Positions 47,556-57,997 of a stretch of 64,000 nt of DNA are shown here, one piece after another. The notes under the pieces were generated by a model, which did not search any database, had not been told where the DNA came from, and saw only the letters and a list, made by a program, of their open reading frames with translations. Each line of letters starts with the position of its first letter. Position 1 is the first letter of the stretch. This DNA is from Eledone cirrhosa (Eukaryota > Mollusca > Cephalopoda > Octopoda > Eledonidae), in the NCBI GenBank assembly GCA_964016885.1, contig OZ024742.1, forward strand, positions 4,121,275 through 4,185,274, given 5' to 3'. The position numbers and the translations under genes are program-made.

Positions 47556-48440
47556 GTCCGCCAAGAATATCCCCTCTCATCCCTCTTGTACGTATTGACT
47601 CTCGAGCCATTACTGCACAAACTGGAGACGTTGAGGGGCGTCCCGCGCGAACTAGGATGCGGAAGTTCCGTGTCAGCATATGCGGACGATGTCACCGTAG
47701 TGGTGTCGAACGCCAAACACATCGAGGCGATCGGCACTACACTAAGAGAATACGAAGCGGTGACACGAGCAATGATCAACCAGGAAAAATCAATGGGGCT
47801 GCAACACGGCACCTGGAGAGGCAGGTCCATGCCGTCCAACAGCGTCGTCAGCAGGGTGGCTTCTCTCACCCAGAAATGGGCGGAGAGGAAGCTATCCCTG
47901 AAAGATCGAGCGGAGGTGGCTAACGCGTACATCGCATCTGTCATCTGCTACCGCCTGACCGTCGTACCTTGTCCTAAGCCCCGCCTGACTGCGCTGGAGC
48001 GTTTGCTCTTTCGCTTTTTGTGGAAGGGACGCGCTCCGATGGTCAGGCGGTCCATCTGCTGTCAACACCCGCTACGTGGAGGGCTGGGAATGCCGTGGCT
48101 GATGATGCGCAGACACGCGCTCAGGCTTCGACATCTCCACCTCTTCCTCGACGGTGATCAGGTGTGGTCGCCGTTTGCTAGACACGTATTTCCCCAGCTC
48201 GTTTCCTTGACGGAGCTGCAGTCCTGGGTCAAAGAGATAGTATAGTGGACACGTTTGAAAAGGCTGAAGACGAGCACTTACCTCTTCGGTGATGCCCTGA
48301 TTGGCTTTTTCAAATTTCATTTGAAAAGGAAAATCAGAGTAGAGAGGGAAGTGCTCTCTTCCCAGCATTTTGTTGAAAGATGGGTGAGAGAAGCAAGAAT
48401 GGCCCGAGTGAATGGGCCTACTCTGAGTATATATCTGTAA
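47556..48440 (+). pseudogene. L1/Tx1-like LINE ORF2: RT catalytic half and C-terminal tail
   Basis: After the frameshift the plus strand continues VRQEYPLSSLLYVLTLEPLL, then SVSAYADDVTVVVS (catalytic YADD near 47676-47690), then VASLTQKWAERKLSLKDRAE and the well-conserved YRLTVVPCPKPRLTALERLL. At about 48231 it jumps from LTELQSW to KEIV and a TAG, skipping some 520 bp present in the 40.5-kb copy. The tail LKTSTYLFGDALI, FHLKRKIRVERE and FVERWVREARMARV ends at 48440. With two frameshifting events and a large deletion it cannot make a working protein. Confidence 0.88.
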
Positions 48441-48715
48441 ATTAAAGGTGGAAAACTGGGAGAGGGCACTTGCCTTGGTGGTCAGGGTCACTGTGGCCTT
48501 TTACTGGGCTTTCTCCACTAATGTCCCTCCGAAGTCTCCCCCCTATTGGGGAATTTTTCATTGTTATTTTTTGTTACATCCTCTGTTTTTTGTTTTTTAC
48601 ACGCAGAAATGCCCATTTGTACCGTCCTGTATTGTCCTGCACTGTCCTTAATGTCTACCTTATGTAAATCCTTGTGGTTAATAAAGAAATCATTATTATT
48701 ATTATTATTATTATT
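48441..48715 (+). mobile_element. 3'UTR and (ATT)n tail of the L1/Tx1-like LINE
   Basis: AAGGTGGAAAACTGGGAGAG begins the conserved 3'UTR. It contains TTGTACCGTCCTGTATTGTC and ends CTTGTGGTTAATAAAGAAAT followed by ATT repeats. The AATAAA-like string could serve as a polyadenylation signal. Confidence 0.8.
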
Positions 48716-49129
48716 ATTTCATTTGAAAAGGAAAATCAGAGTAGAGAGGGAAGTGCTCTCTTCCCAGCATTTTGTTGAAAGATGGGTGAGAGAAGCAAGA
48801 ATGGCCCGAGTGAATGGGCCTACTCTGAGTATATATCTGTAAATTAAAGGTGGAAAAGTGGGAGAGGGCACTTGCCTTGGTGGTCAGGGTCACTGTGGCC
48901 TTTTACTGGGCTTTATCCACAAATGTCCCTCCGAAGTCTCCCCCCTATTGGGGAATTTTTCATTGTTATTTTTTTGTTACATCCTCTGTTTTTTGTTTTT
49001 TACACGCAGAAATGCCCATTTGTACCGTACTGTATTGTCCTGCACTGTCCTTAATGTCTACTTTATGTAAACCCTTGTGGTTAATAAAGAAATCACTATT
49101 ATCATTATTGTTATTATTATTATTATTAT

Positions 49130-49173
<44 letters not shown>

Positions 49174-49192
49174 ATAATAGTAGTAGTAGTTT
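48716..49192 (+). mobile_element. Second, 5'-truncated LINE 3' end joined head-to-tail, with (ATT)n/(AGT)n tail
   Basis: Positions 48716-49105 repeat 48314-48700 at an offset of 402 nt with few differences (for example GGAAAAGTGGG for GGAAAACTGGG). The copy begins exactly in the ATT tail of the first. Its own tail is a mixed ATT then AGT triplet run to about 49192. Confidence 0.85.
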
Positions 49193-49344
49193 GTCCACCC
49201 TCAGGATTGATCTTAATCCCTGGTTTAGTCCAAACTGTGGGCCACATCCAATCGTCTTAGTTATCATGACGTTGTTTCCTTCTTTTCACTTTATATCCAA
49301 TACCTTTCATATTATTTCTATAATGGATGGCAGATACGGTAAAC

Positions 49345-49450
49345 CTTATATCAGAGTCTATAGGTAAAGCCATTCAATTTGTGTGTACAAATCCCACCGA
49401 GATCAACTTTTCTTTTTATCCTGACGCGCTAGTAAAATTTCTGAAATATT
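49345..49450 (+). mobile_element. Possible degenerate tRNA-derived SINE
   Basis: GTACAAATCCCACCGAGATCA and TTTTCTTTTTATCCTGACG resemble the box B and body of the 43466 family, with many changes. Low support. Confidence 0.4.
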
Positions 49451-50555
49451 TATGAGGATGATGACAAAAGGGATATTCTCTAAATATGCATACGGACGCC
49501 AAACCTTAAAATGAAAGGTGACATTTACCATATATATATATATATATATATATGTATATTCATTAGTTAGACCACAAATTTCACAAGGAAGACATTATTA
49601 AAAGATTGTCAACATAGTTTTAGTTTAATGTAAGGAATGTAAAGAATAATAATAATAATACTAATAATACTAATAATGTCCGTTTACAATTGTTTCGCTC
49701 CCCCATATAATGTTTCTGGATCAAATGATTATAGATCATTATTGATCTAGTTCAGTTGAAGATAATTAATTTAGGTAAAATTGGAGCTGTTCATCGGAAC
49801 TTCAAAAGGAATATAAATTAAGGTAAAAAAAAGGTGGTTACAAGAATGTAATGTTCCATATATTGGTATTTCACTATGGTGTCTTGTTTTGCTTAACTAA
49901 TGAATATTTCCAGCTCTGTGCACCTAACCTCTGCATGAACCCAGCCACCTAGCTGCCTTCCACTGCATATTGCACATTGAGCACATGCCTTTACGCTTTG
50001 GCTTCTAACTAATTCACCAATCTCTCTTCTCCTCTCCTATCTCCATCTCTCTCTTTAAGATTAGTTACTCTTGAACTGTATATATATATATATATATATA
50101 CATACATAGCAATTAAAAGTCTCCCTGGTTCTCCGATTGGCTTTACAGATGACTCTGCTTTGAAACAACTGATCTTGTGTATTTATACATTTCATGTCAC
50201 ATATGCAGTTAGATTTTCATGTTGTCCACAATTGACGTAGAAAGGAAGCGAAAATAGATTGTTAGTTGTTATGTTTTCAACATTCTTCAATGCGAATTAA
50301 ATTAGATTAATATTTGTATTCAAAAATAGAATCAGGTTTCTAACTTTTAATCTATTTTATTATTGTTTCAATACATTTAAATAATATAAAAATATTTGCG
50401 TTATTAGTGACAACATAAATTCACTAGTTTCATATTTTATCACATTCATACATTTCCAACTGTTATATCTCACTACTGTTTTATAATTCATCTTTCTACT
50501 ATCCCAGATAAAATATTGTTATAAAATATTGTTATAAAGTATGGCGTAGTAGGTG
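49451..50555. other. AT-rich DNA without recognised gene
   Basis: Short TA runs near 49531-49552 and 50081-50100. Nothing else can be named. Confidence 0.5.
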
Positions 50556-50559
50556 TCAG

Positions 50560-52720
50560 GTCACCAGTTGGTGCTACTGGTAACATGTATCCCAGTACAA
50601 CCTGTATCATGGTCGGGTCGTTGGCGACTAAACTGGCAACCCCACCAAGGTTTCTTGGTGAGGAGGGTGACTTTGGACATCCTGCAGGACTAAAAACAAA
50701 ACCTGTCACAGGAAGTCCCTCAGAGAAGCTTGGGTCAGCGACAACACCTGGCAGCTGATTAATGAAAGGAAAGCCTTACACCAGCAGAGGCATGCCACTA
50801 CCCCAGAGGCCATCAAGGTATATCAGCAGTATGTTGACAAGGACAAGGAGGTGAAACGCAGCGCCCAAAAGGACAAACGAATGTGGCTTGAGGGTAAGGC
50901 AGAGGAGGCGGAAGCAGCTGTGGCACAAAATGACATGCGCTCTGTGTACCAAATTGCCAAGAAAATCACCGGCAGCTCTAGAGCTAACTCAGGCCCGGTG
51001 AAAGCGAAAGATGGTACGCTGCTTTCCAAGGGTGAAGAAAAGTTAGTCAGATGGGCTGAACATTTCAAGGAAGTCCTCAACCGACCGGATCCACGTGTGC
51101 CAGCAGACACTAAGGAACCTACTAGTTTGTTGCCTATCAATACTGATGACTTCACCGAGAAGGAAGTCAGCATGGCCATCAAAACTCTTAAGAATAACAA
51201 GTCACCAGGTATGGATGGCATTTATACTGAAATGCCGAAGTCAGGAGGCGGAAGCATGGTCAAGTGGATGCGCCACTTATGTAATCTTATGTGGAACAAG
51301 GGTGAAGTCCCAGAAGATTGGAGAAACGGAGCGGTTGTCTGTATCCCCAAGAAGGGCAACCTTGCCGATTGTGACAACTGGAGGGGAGTGACATTTCTCT
51401 CCATACCAGGGAAGGTCTATTGTCTGATGATCATGAACCGCATACGTGGCATGGTAGACCGGGAACTGCGAGAACAACAGGCAGGGTTCCGACCAAAACG
51501 TTCCTGTGCAGAGCAGAGCTTTACGTTACGCCTCATCATTGAGAGGTACAACGAATTCCAGAGGCCCCTCGCCGCCAGCTTCATCGATTTCTCCAAAGCA
51601 TTCGATAGCATTCATCGGCCGTCACTCTGGAGCCTCATGCATGGGTATGGTCTGCCCCAGAAAGCCATTTCGGCAATCAAACAGATTTATGCAAACTCCA
51701 AGTGCTGCATACGGACAGAGGATGGTTACAGTGACTGGTTTGAGGTGGTTACTGGTGTGCGTCAAGGTTGCTCGCTCTCTCCAATTCTCTTTGCCATAGC
51801 CATTGTAGCCATTGACTGGGTACTAAGAAGAGCGTCTAAAGACCAGGGTTTATCTTGGGTGGGAGAGCAAAAGTTGTCTGACCTGGACTTTGCGGACGAT
51901 ATTGTTACACTTGCAGAGAGCACAGCTTACCTGCAAATCATTATGAACAATATCAATGTCGAAGCAGGAAGCTTAGGTCTCAATATCAGTGCTAAGAAGA
52001 TCAAAATCATGTTATCTGGGACACACCCATCACCAACTAGTGTTTTCATTGAACAGGGGGAGGTGGAGATAGTGGACAACTTCACCTACCTAGGAAGCTC
52101 CATTGACAATGGGGGCGCCATGGACAGTGAATTGCAATGTAGAATGGGAAAGGCTTCAGCAGCATTTAACCAACTTGTCAAGATCTGGAAGAGCAGGAAG
52201 TTCACCCTCAAAACAAAGATGAGATTCTACAACAGCAACGTGCTGTCCATACTCTTGTACGGAAGTGAAACATGGCACCTTAAGACCAGCCAAGAGAAGA
52301 AGTTCGACGCATTCGATTCCAGGTGTCTGCGAAAGATCCTGGGGATTAAATGGAGTGACCATGTAACAAACCAGGAAGTCAGGAACCGCACCAACCAGCA
52401 GCTAGTCTCTTCTGCCATCTGCAAGCGACGCCTGGGCTGGTTTGGGCACACTTTGAGACTTCCCCCGGAGAGACTGGCGAACCAAGTACTTAAATGGAAC
52501 CCACAAGGAAGCAGACGGAGAGGGCGACCCAAAATGAACTGGCGCCAGACAGTTGAGAGGGACCTGCGAGCGACAAACAGACAATGGCGGGACGCTGTGC
52601 AACTGGCTGCTGACCGAACGCGGTGGAACATTATGATTGCCTCATGCGTCGCAAGACGCGGGAGCTTCTGAGTCTGAGTCTGAGTAGTAGATTGTCTAGC
52701 CATTAAAACATACCTTGCCC
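50560..52720 (+). mobile_element. 5'-truncated LINE with largely intact RT ORF
   Basis: Includes the open frame at 50851-52671 and its in-frame upstream extension to about 50677. Before that come stops and a stretch (50560-50670) that may be element leader or another repeat. No endonuclease domain precedes the RT. After the stop come GTCTGAGTCTGAGTAGTAG and an AT-rich 3' part. Its 3' end is the best key in the window to the origin of the 48-bp satellite. Confidence 0.8.
50677..52671 (+). CDS. LINE reverse transcriptase, partial (lacks endonuclease)
   Basis: A non-LTR reverse transcriptase that would copy element RNA at a nicked target. The frame is open from about 50677. The first Met that gives a compact RT is at 50881; GTG 50851 is also possible, and the true start lies upstream in the missing part. 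Motifs in order: NNKSPGMDGIYTEM, DWRNGAVVCIPKKG, CDNWRGVTFLSIPGKV, QQAGFRPKRSCAEQ, SFIDFSKAFDSIH (first catalytic Asp), GVRQGCSLSPILF, LDFADDIVTLAE (catalytic FADD at 51889-51900), LNISAKKIKIM, NFTYLGSSID, LLYGSETWHL, LGWFGHTLRLP, RRGRPKMNWRQTV and the C-terminal CVARRGSF. There are no stops or frameshifts over more than 600 codons, unlike its neighbours, so the copy is young or was recently active. It is APE-type in relatives (RTE/CR1-like); the clade is not fixed here. Confidence 0.85.
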   Translation, partial: TSCRTKNKTCHRKSLREAWVSDNTWQLINERKALHQQRHATTPEAIKVYQQYVDKDKEVKRSAQKDKRMWLEGKAEEAEAAVAQNDMRSVYQIAKKITGSSRANSGPVKAKDGTLLSKGEEKLVRWAEHFKEVLNRPDPRVPADTKEPTSLLPINTDDFTEKEVSMAIKTLKNNKSPGMDGIYTEMPKSGGGSMVKWMRHLCNLMWNKGEVPEDWRNGAVVCIPKKGNLADCDNWRGVTFLSIPGKVYCLMIMNRIRGMVDRELREQQAGFRPKRSCAEQSFTLRLIIERYNEFQRPLAASFIDFSKAFDSIHRPSLWSLMHGYGLPQKAISAIKQIYANSKCCIRTEDGYSDWFEVVTGVRQGCSLSPILFAIAIVAIDWVLRRASKDQGLSWVGEQKLSDLDFADDIVTLAESTAYLQIIMNNINVEAGSLGLNISAKKIKIMLSGTHPSPTSVFIEQGEVEIVDNFTYLGSSIDNGGAMDSELQCRMGKASAAFNQLVKIWKSRKFTLKTKMRFYNSNVLSILLYGSETWHLKTSQEKKFDAFDSRCLRKILGIKWSDHVTNQEVRNRTNQQLVSSAICKRRLGWFGHTLRLPPERLANQVLKWNPQGSRRRGRPKMNWRQTVERDLRATNRQWRDAVQLAADRTRWNIMIASCVARRGSF

Positions 52721-53215
52721 TATTTAGTTGTCTCCCTTGGTGTTCGGAGTTCAAATATATCTTAGGGACGTATAAGTCATCTTTCCAAGATCAATAAAAG
52801 GAGTTAGCCCCTTGTGTTGTCGTTTGACATTCTAGAAACCATTAACTTTTACTGGGAAACGTAACATTGGATTATGTAGTCCTAGATAGACTATGTATAA
52901 AAAGAAAATGAGTTGCCATGGTTATATCTAATTTAATTAGATATCCGCTCTATCAGTGTTGATTTGGGGTATATGAAGAAGAACAGCCATTCAAAAACTG
53001 GGATCGATTCAATCCTCACACAGGCGATCTTTCTAGAAAATGAGAAGTCGGGCTTCTTAACGTAAAAGTTGAACATCGTATTCAACCTCCTGATATTGTT
53101 GTTTGAGCCTTGTGAAGTGTAAAGTTTCCTGCTGAGAAAATATTTAAAAGATATTCCAAGTGAAATATCTCGACTGACTACTAATGGTAGTTATTAGTGT
53201 TGTTCTTGTTAATAC
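52721..53215. other. AT-rich DNA without recognised gene
   Basis: No coding or RNA signal is recognised between the LINE and the inverted duplication. Confidence 0.5.
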
Positions 53216-53249
53216 TTTCTTTTATTGCTTGTTGCTGTTGTCGCTGTCA

Positions 53250-53828
53250 GTCTGGATGATGTTGCTGTTATAGTTGTTGTTGTAGTGTTAGATGTTGCTG
53301 TTATAGTTGTTGTTGTTGTAGTGTTAGATGTTGCTGTTACATTTGTTGTTGTTGTTGTTGTAGTGTTAGATGTTGCTATTATAGTTGTTGTTGTTGTCGT
53401 TGTTGTAATATCTGCTGTTGCTGTTTTATCTGCTGCTGCTGCTGTTCTTGTTGATAATGTTTGCATATGCAATTTCCATGAAGAGTGATTTACAAGTGTT
53501 GCAAATTGAAAATAAAGAAGCTTGGGTGGGCTAGCATAATTGTTTGTGTCTTATACAGAACGTAAAGATTTCATTACTTTCAAGTGTATTCTATATATGG
53601 AGATATCGCTGTGTCATTGCGACATTTTCCTCTCCAAACATGTATTACACGAGAAATTTTGATAAACTATGGCTGCTTCCTACAATAGAACATGACTTGG
53701 AAGCTTTGGTTAAAGAGATTAGGTGCCTACGTAGTTGTGATAAGGCAGAGATACGCTCTCTCGAGTTTCTCATCCTTGACCCAGCGGAACAAGCTTACAA
53801 TTACTGCTGGAGGGTTCAATAAACTAAT
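53250..53828 (+). repeat. Left arm of a ~0.55-kb inverted duplication
   Basis: It matches the reverse complement of 55555-56105. It starts in a GTTGTT-rich triplet tract (about 53250-53460), passes TTGATAATGTTTGCA, GATTTACAAGTGTTGC and TATATATGGAGATATCGCTG, and ends at CTGCTGGAGGGTT. It has 17 extra bases near 53466-53483 and lacks 6 bases near 53665 relative to the other arm. An open frame at 53544-53822 (YTRNFDKLWLLPTIEHDLEA) has a counterpart in the other arm (53-100 residues shared, differing by an in-frame 2-residue indel). I recognise no protein family. Confidence 0.85.
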
Positions 53829-55242
53829 GCCGTAATTTAGGATGACTTGCTGATCAGAATGTACCGTGTTTTCACTAAAAGTTTTATGTGCCATTGTAGT
53901 CGCCAGAAGAGACAGACACTGTTTTTTCCTTTCGCCTACACTTGACCCATCGGTGAATCCAGACTATTACAGGCTGTCTGTACATGTCACAGCGTAAATA
54001 TCCATCGCAAAGAGGCTCTGCTCAACATAGCCATCACATTCTATTTCCTTTCTTTTGAAAAAGTGGTCATAATTCTGAACTGTCACAAAATATAAGATCA
54101 AATTGGACTCATTTGTTTATACTTCTTAATTCATATTTCTTGCTGTATTTATTAAAACAATTCTAACAACGTATTTCACATATCTTTGTATAAATGTCCC
54201 TCCACCTCACACACTATATATAATTCCCAGGTCGAACTTTAGTCAAATCATGAATTTTCTCTGACGATTAAATTATTTAGCCCGCTCTTTACGAAATATC
54301 TAATGAAAAACACTGTCTATGCTTCTCAAATCATGTTGAAATTATGGAATATGGAGAGATTTAATAATATAACTTATTTCCTCTTATTGGATGGTGTTTG
54401 GAGCATAAGTTAAGAATAATTCACAGATAAAATTATTATTGTCGGATTTCAGATATCAAGACTTTAAAATAAATAGTTATATATGATATAAGCAGGAGCA
54501 ATTTCGGGTAGTTTAATATCAAAAGTGTTCAACCAATTCCAGCTACTGTGCTGGGGTCATGCTGTGGCCATGCTGACACCACTGTCATGGTTCTATAAGG
54601 TCCATTTTCTAAGTATTATATTATAAGGATTTACTCCACATGCTTACTTTTTCAATGTCACATAAAAGATTAATTCGCAACATGGAAGCCAGAGTGAATT
54701 ATAAATGACAGTAAAAGCTCCGTTTTTTTTTATCTAGAAGCAATGCTATTATGGCACACCTTTCTAAGCAGGAATTTGAATAAAAAAAGCGAATAGGATA
54801 AATCTTTCTCTCCAGTGTGAATCTATCCAGAATCTGGATAATGGCTAAAACAAATTATATGTCAGTATGAAATGTTTCCCCGGATATTGTAGCATGTTCA
54901 GCTGTCCTAAGGGAATTGAATAATATTCTTTCTTTTAAATCAATCATGATATAGTGTTTGCTAACCATTTCAAGTATCACAAGGTTTTACACCTCATATA
55001 TTTTTAATCTGCTTCCCTTATTATTTGACGCTTGTGAAATAAATCTTTCTTTATATATAGGATGCTGAGTGTTTTTAGGAATCAAATATAGTGTATTGGT
55101 AAGAGTAGTTTACTGGAGCATCACAGAGGTAATGGCACTTTGTTATACAATAAAACATGTGCTGAATTCACAAACTATAAACCAATATTGCTTGTTTTCC
55201 ATTTAAAACATATCTTTTGTACAGAAGGTAGATACAAAATGT
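53829..55242. other. Spacer of the inverted duplication, AT-rich, no recognised gene
   Basis: About 1.4 kb in which I see no domain, RNA or transposon end. The remaining ~0.3 kb of the spacer holds two SINE remnants. Confidence 0.5.
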
Positions 55243-55400
55243 AGGCGCAAGCATGGCTGTGTGGTTAAGGAGTTAGTTTTCCCAAGGCCGTAACTTTCGG
55301 CTTAGTATCTGTACATGGCACCTTGTGTACCTGTCTTCAACTATAGCCTGGCGTTGACCAGTGCATTGATAAATGGAAGAATATCAATACGATCACTATA
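55243..55400 (+). mobile_element. Octopus-type tRNA-derived SINE (GCAAGCATGGCTGTGTGG head)
   Basis: AGGCGCAAGCATGGCTGTGT and GGTTAAGGAGTTAG at the head, then CATGGCACCTTGTGTACCTG and CTATAGCCTGGCGTTGACCA. This head and body are, to my knowledge, characteristic of an abundant cephalopod SINE. The box B region has decayed. Confidence 0.75.
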
Positions 55401-55439
55401 CAATGTCACCCTGATACACGTTAAACATATACAAATGTG

Positions 55440-55553
55440 TGTTTTAGTGTTTAGGGTGTCAGCTCACGATCGTAAGTTTGTGAGTACGATTCTTAGCGGT
55501 GCGTAATGTGTCTTTGAGCAAGAAACTTTATTTCACATTCCGTGGTTAGGGCT
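55440..55553 (+). mobile_element. tRNA-derived SINE remnant
   Basis: GGTGTCAGCTCACGATCGTA and GTGAGTACGATTCTTAGCGG give a tRNA-like head with a degraded box B. TGTGTCTTTGAGCAAGAAAC and TTTATTTCACATTCC are the body, resembling the 770-1002 family. Confidence 0.65.
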
Positions 55554-55554
55554 A

Positions 55555-56105
55555 TAGTTTAGTTAAACCCTCCAGCAGTAATTTGAAGCTTGTTCCGCTG
55601 GATCAAGGATGAGAAACTTGAGAGAGCGTATCTCTGCCTTATCACAACTACGTAGGCACCTAAACTCTTTAACCAAATCTTCCAAGTCGTGTTCTATTGT
55701 AAGAAGCAGCCATAGTTTTAGATTATCAAAGTTCCTCGTGTAATACATGTTTGAGGAGGAAAATGTCGCAATGACACAGCGATATCTCCATATATAGAAT
55801 ACACTTGAAAGTAATGAAATATTTACGTTCTGTATAAGACACAAACAATTAGGCCAGCCCACCCAAGCTTCTTTATTTTCAATTCGCAACACTTGTAAAT
55901 CACTTTGCAAACATTATCAACAAGAACAGCAGCAGTAGATAAAACAGCAATAGCAGATATTACAACAACTATGACAGCAACATCTAACACTACAACAACA
56001 ACTATAACAGCCATATCCAACACTACAACAACAACTATAACATCAACATCTAACACTACAACAACAACAACTATAACAGCAATATCTAACGCTACAACAA
56101 TAACT
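55555..56105 (-). repeat. Right arm of the inverted duplication
   Basis: Reverse complement of the 53250-53828 arm, including the AAC/ACA triplet tract at about 55955-56105. A minus-strand frame of 115 codons (55910-55563) continues through it. It shares CLIQNV, SLLSSVFYIWRYRCVIATFS and RCLRSCDKAEIRSL with the left arm. Both arms lose similarity beyond the triplet tract. Confidence 0.85.
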
Positions 56106-56401
56106 TCATTTCACATTCCAATCGACCAAGCTTACAAAAATGAGATTTACCTCTAATGTAAAGGTTTATTATTGTCACACACCATGTCAAACTAGATTTC
56201 TCCGGGAGTTACGTTAAATATACCTCTGTCTGTGACAGGCTTAACACAAGACATAATCTACCTCCAGCACAAAGGGACAGCCTTGTCATATAATGTCATG
56301 CTGGATCTCCCTGAGATTACACACGCTTAAGACATTCTCTGGCAAATACTCCGAGAAGGTTGTTTCGTTGATAAAACGACTGAAACATTCGTTAGCGAAG
56401 C
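56106..56401. other. Unassigned DNA
   Basis: No gene or repeat is recognised. Confidence 0.45.
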
Positions 56402-56638
56402 CGAGGTAGAAACAACAACAACAAGCACAAGAACAACAACGTCGACGACGACGACGACGACAACGACGACGACGACGACGACAACAACAACAGCAACGAC
56501 AACAACAACAACAACGACAACGACGACGACGACAACAACAACGACAACGACGACGACGACGACGACAGCAAGAACAACAACGACGACGACGACGACAACA
56601 ACAACAACAACAACGACGACGACGACAACAACAACAAA
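56402..56638. repeat. (GAC/AAC)n trinucleotide tract
   Basis: About 235 bp of mixed ACG, ACA and GAC triplets. Its open frames are Ser/Leu or Cys/Arg runs without meaning. Confidence 0.95.
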
Positions 56639-56940
56639 TATTTTGCATCTCTAATTTGTATTGGGTGTTTTCTTTTTACATTAATTTGAAAGTTAAAACA
56701 GTTAAGATATCTTTTGTTTTTGCTTCCCTCCATTTGCTCAATTTACTCAGGTCATCTCCTGAAACTTCGGGCTTAAAATAATTTAAATAGATAACAGAAA
56801 GGACCTGAGGAATCTCTGAACAATAATATTTAGATGTGTATAAATTGGTGGGATGCGGCGAATTTTCTGACAGAGAAACGTATTGTAGATAAGACAAAGC
56901 TAATCAATATAACTGTATAACATTTTTGTCCGTCTGTCTC
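56639..56940. other. AT-rich DNA without recognised feature
   Basis: Nothing I can name on either strand. Confidence 0.45.
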
Positions 56941-57135
56941 ATGTTCTCTCTTTCTCTCGCTCTCCCCACCCCATCTCTCTCTCTCTCTCTCTAGCTAGCT
57001 ATCTATCCATCAGTCTATTCATCAGTCTATCCATCTGTCTATCCATCTCTCTATCCATCTGCTGTCTATCCATCTCTCTATCCATCTGCCCACCTATCTG
57101 TCTACCTATCTCGCTATTTTTATTTATCTATCTAT
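56941..57135. repeat. (CT)n and (ATCT/CCAT)n microsatellite
   Basis: A CT run is followed by CTATCCATCTGT-type tetranucleotide repeats. Confidence 0.9.
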
Positions 57136-57563
57136 CCACACCGCCCTCCAAAATCAAATTCGTCATTACCAATCTCGTCATCATTAATTTCATTATCTTC
57201 AACATAAATCCCGTCATTAGTCTAGAATGTTTAAAGCGATTGTTTAAAGAAAATATTACAAAATGCGAAGCACTGGAAACAGTGACAACAAACCACAGAA
57301 TTGTAAAAGAATCGAAAACATTTTAAAGTTTCACGAATGAGTGCATGATTTGTGTAAAGAAATTGTCACAATCTACATTATTATATTGTATACAACACAA
57401 TAAAAGCATGGCAAGGTCCCGTAACTCCTGGTGGAGACGTGGGGGCAACATATTGACATACTGTGTTTCTTGGGCATTTTTAAACCAGCGGAGCTCATTT
57501 CTCCCAGAGAAAGAGGGAGGGAGTGAGATAAAGGAAGTGAGAAAGAGATATAGAGGACGAATC
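57136..57563. other. Unassigned DNA
   Basis: The overlapping minus frame at 57323-57823 takes much of its length from the SINE at 57564-57697, so I do not call a gene. Confidence 0.45.
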
Positions 57564-57697
57564 GAATTCAGTACTTGATAGGTACTTTTCATATCGACCT
57601 CGAATGGATGAAAAGCAAATTTGACCTCGGTGGGATTTGAACTCATAGAACAAAGAGGCGGAACGAGTACCGCAAAGCATTCTGTACGACGTCCAGC
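57564..57697 (-). mobile_element. Octopus-type tRNA-derived SINE
   Basis: On the minus strand: GACGTCGTACAGAATGCTTT at the head, GAGTTCAAATCCCACCGAGG as box B, then CAAATTTGCTTTTCATCC and GAGGTCGATATG. Same family as 43466-43667. Confidence 0.75.
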
Positions 57698-57827
57698 TAT
57701 ATACAACAACAACAAATAAGACTGGTTTAACCTTTTATTTCCAACTCTTAATCCTCTCAATATATTCCTAATACATCGACAGCCATCTTTGGGGGACAAA
57801 CTCAAACAGTTGTTGATCAACATTTCG

Positions 57828-57996
57828 TTAGAGTGTCGGACGCCATGCTTTGCAGTATGGAGTTACGGGCCTTTACGATCTGAGATCAAATCCTGCCGAG
57901 GTTAACATTAGCCTTTCATCCTTACGGGATCGATAAAATAAAGTACCAGTAAAGCACTGGAATAATTGCTGGCCTTGTGCCAAGGGTAGAACAATT
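57828..57996 (+). mobile_element. Octopus-type tRNA-derived SINE
   Basis: TTAGAGTGTCGGACGCCATG, then GAGATCAAATCCTGCCGAGG (box B), TTAGCCTTTCATCCTTACGG and GATCGATAAAATAAAGTACC. The GGT minisatellite begins right after its tail. Confidence 0.8.
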
Positions 57997-57997
57997 A

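Noticed and set aside
53544..53822. A small host gene of 92 codons
   Set aside because: The frame is duplicated in inverted orientation at 55563-55910 and I recognise no domain. I keep it as part of an inverted repeat of unknown nature.
57323..57823. A 166-codon minus-strand gene
   Set aside because: Its middle is translated SINE sequence (57564-57697) and the rest has no recognisable domain.
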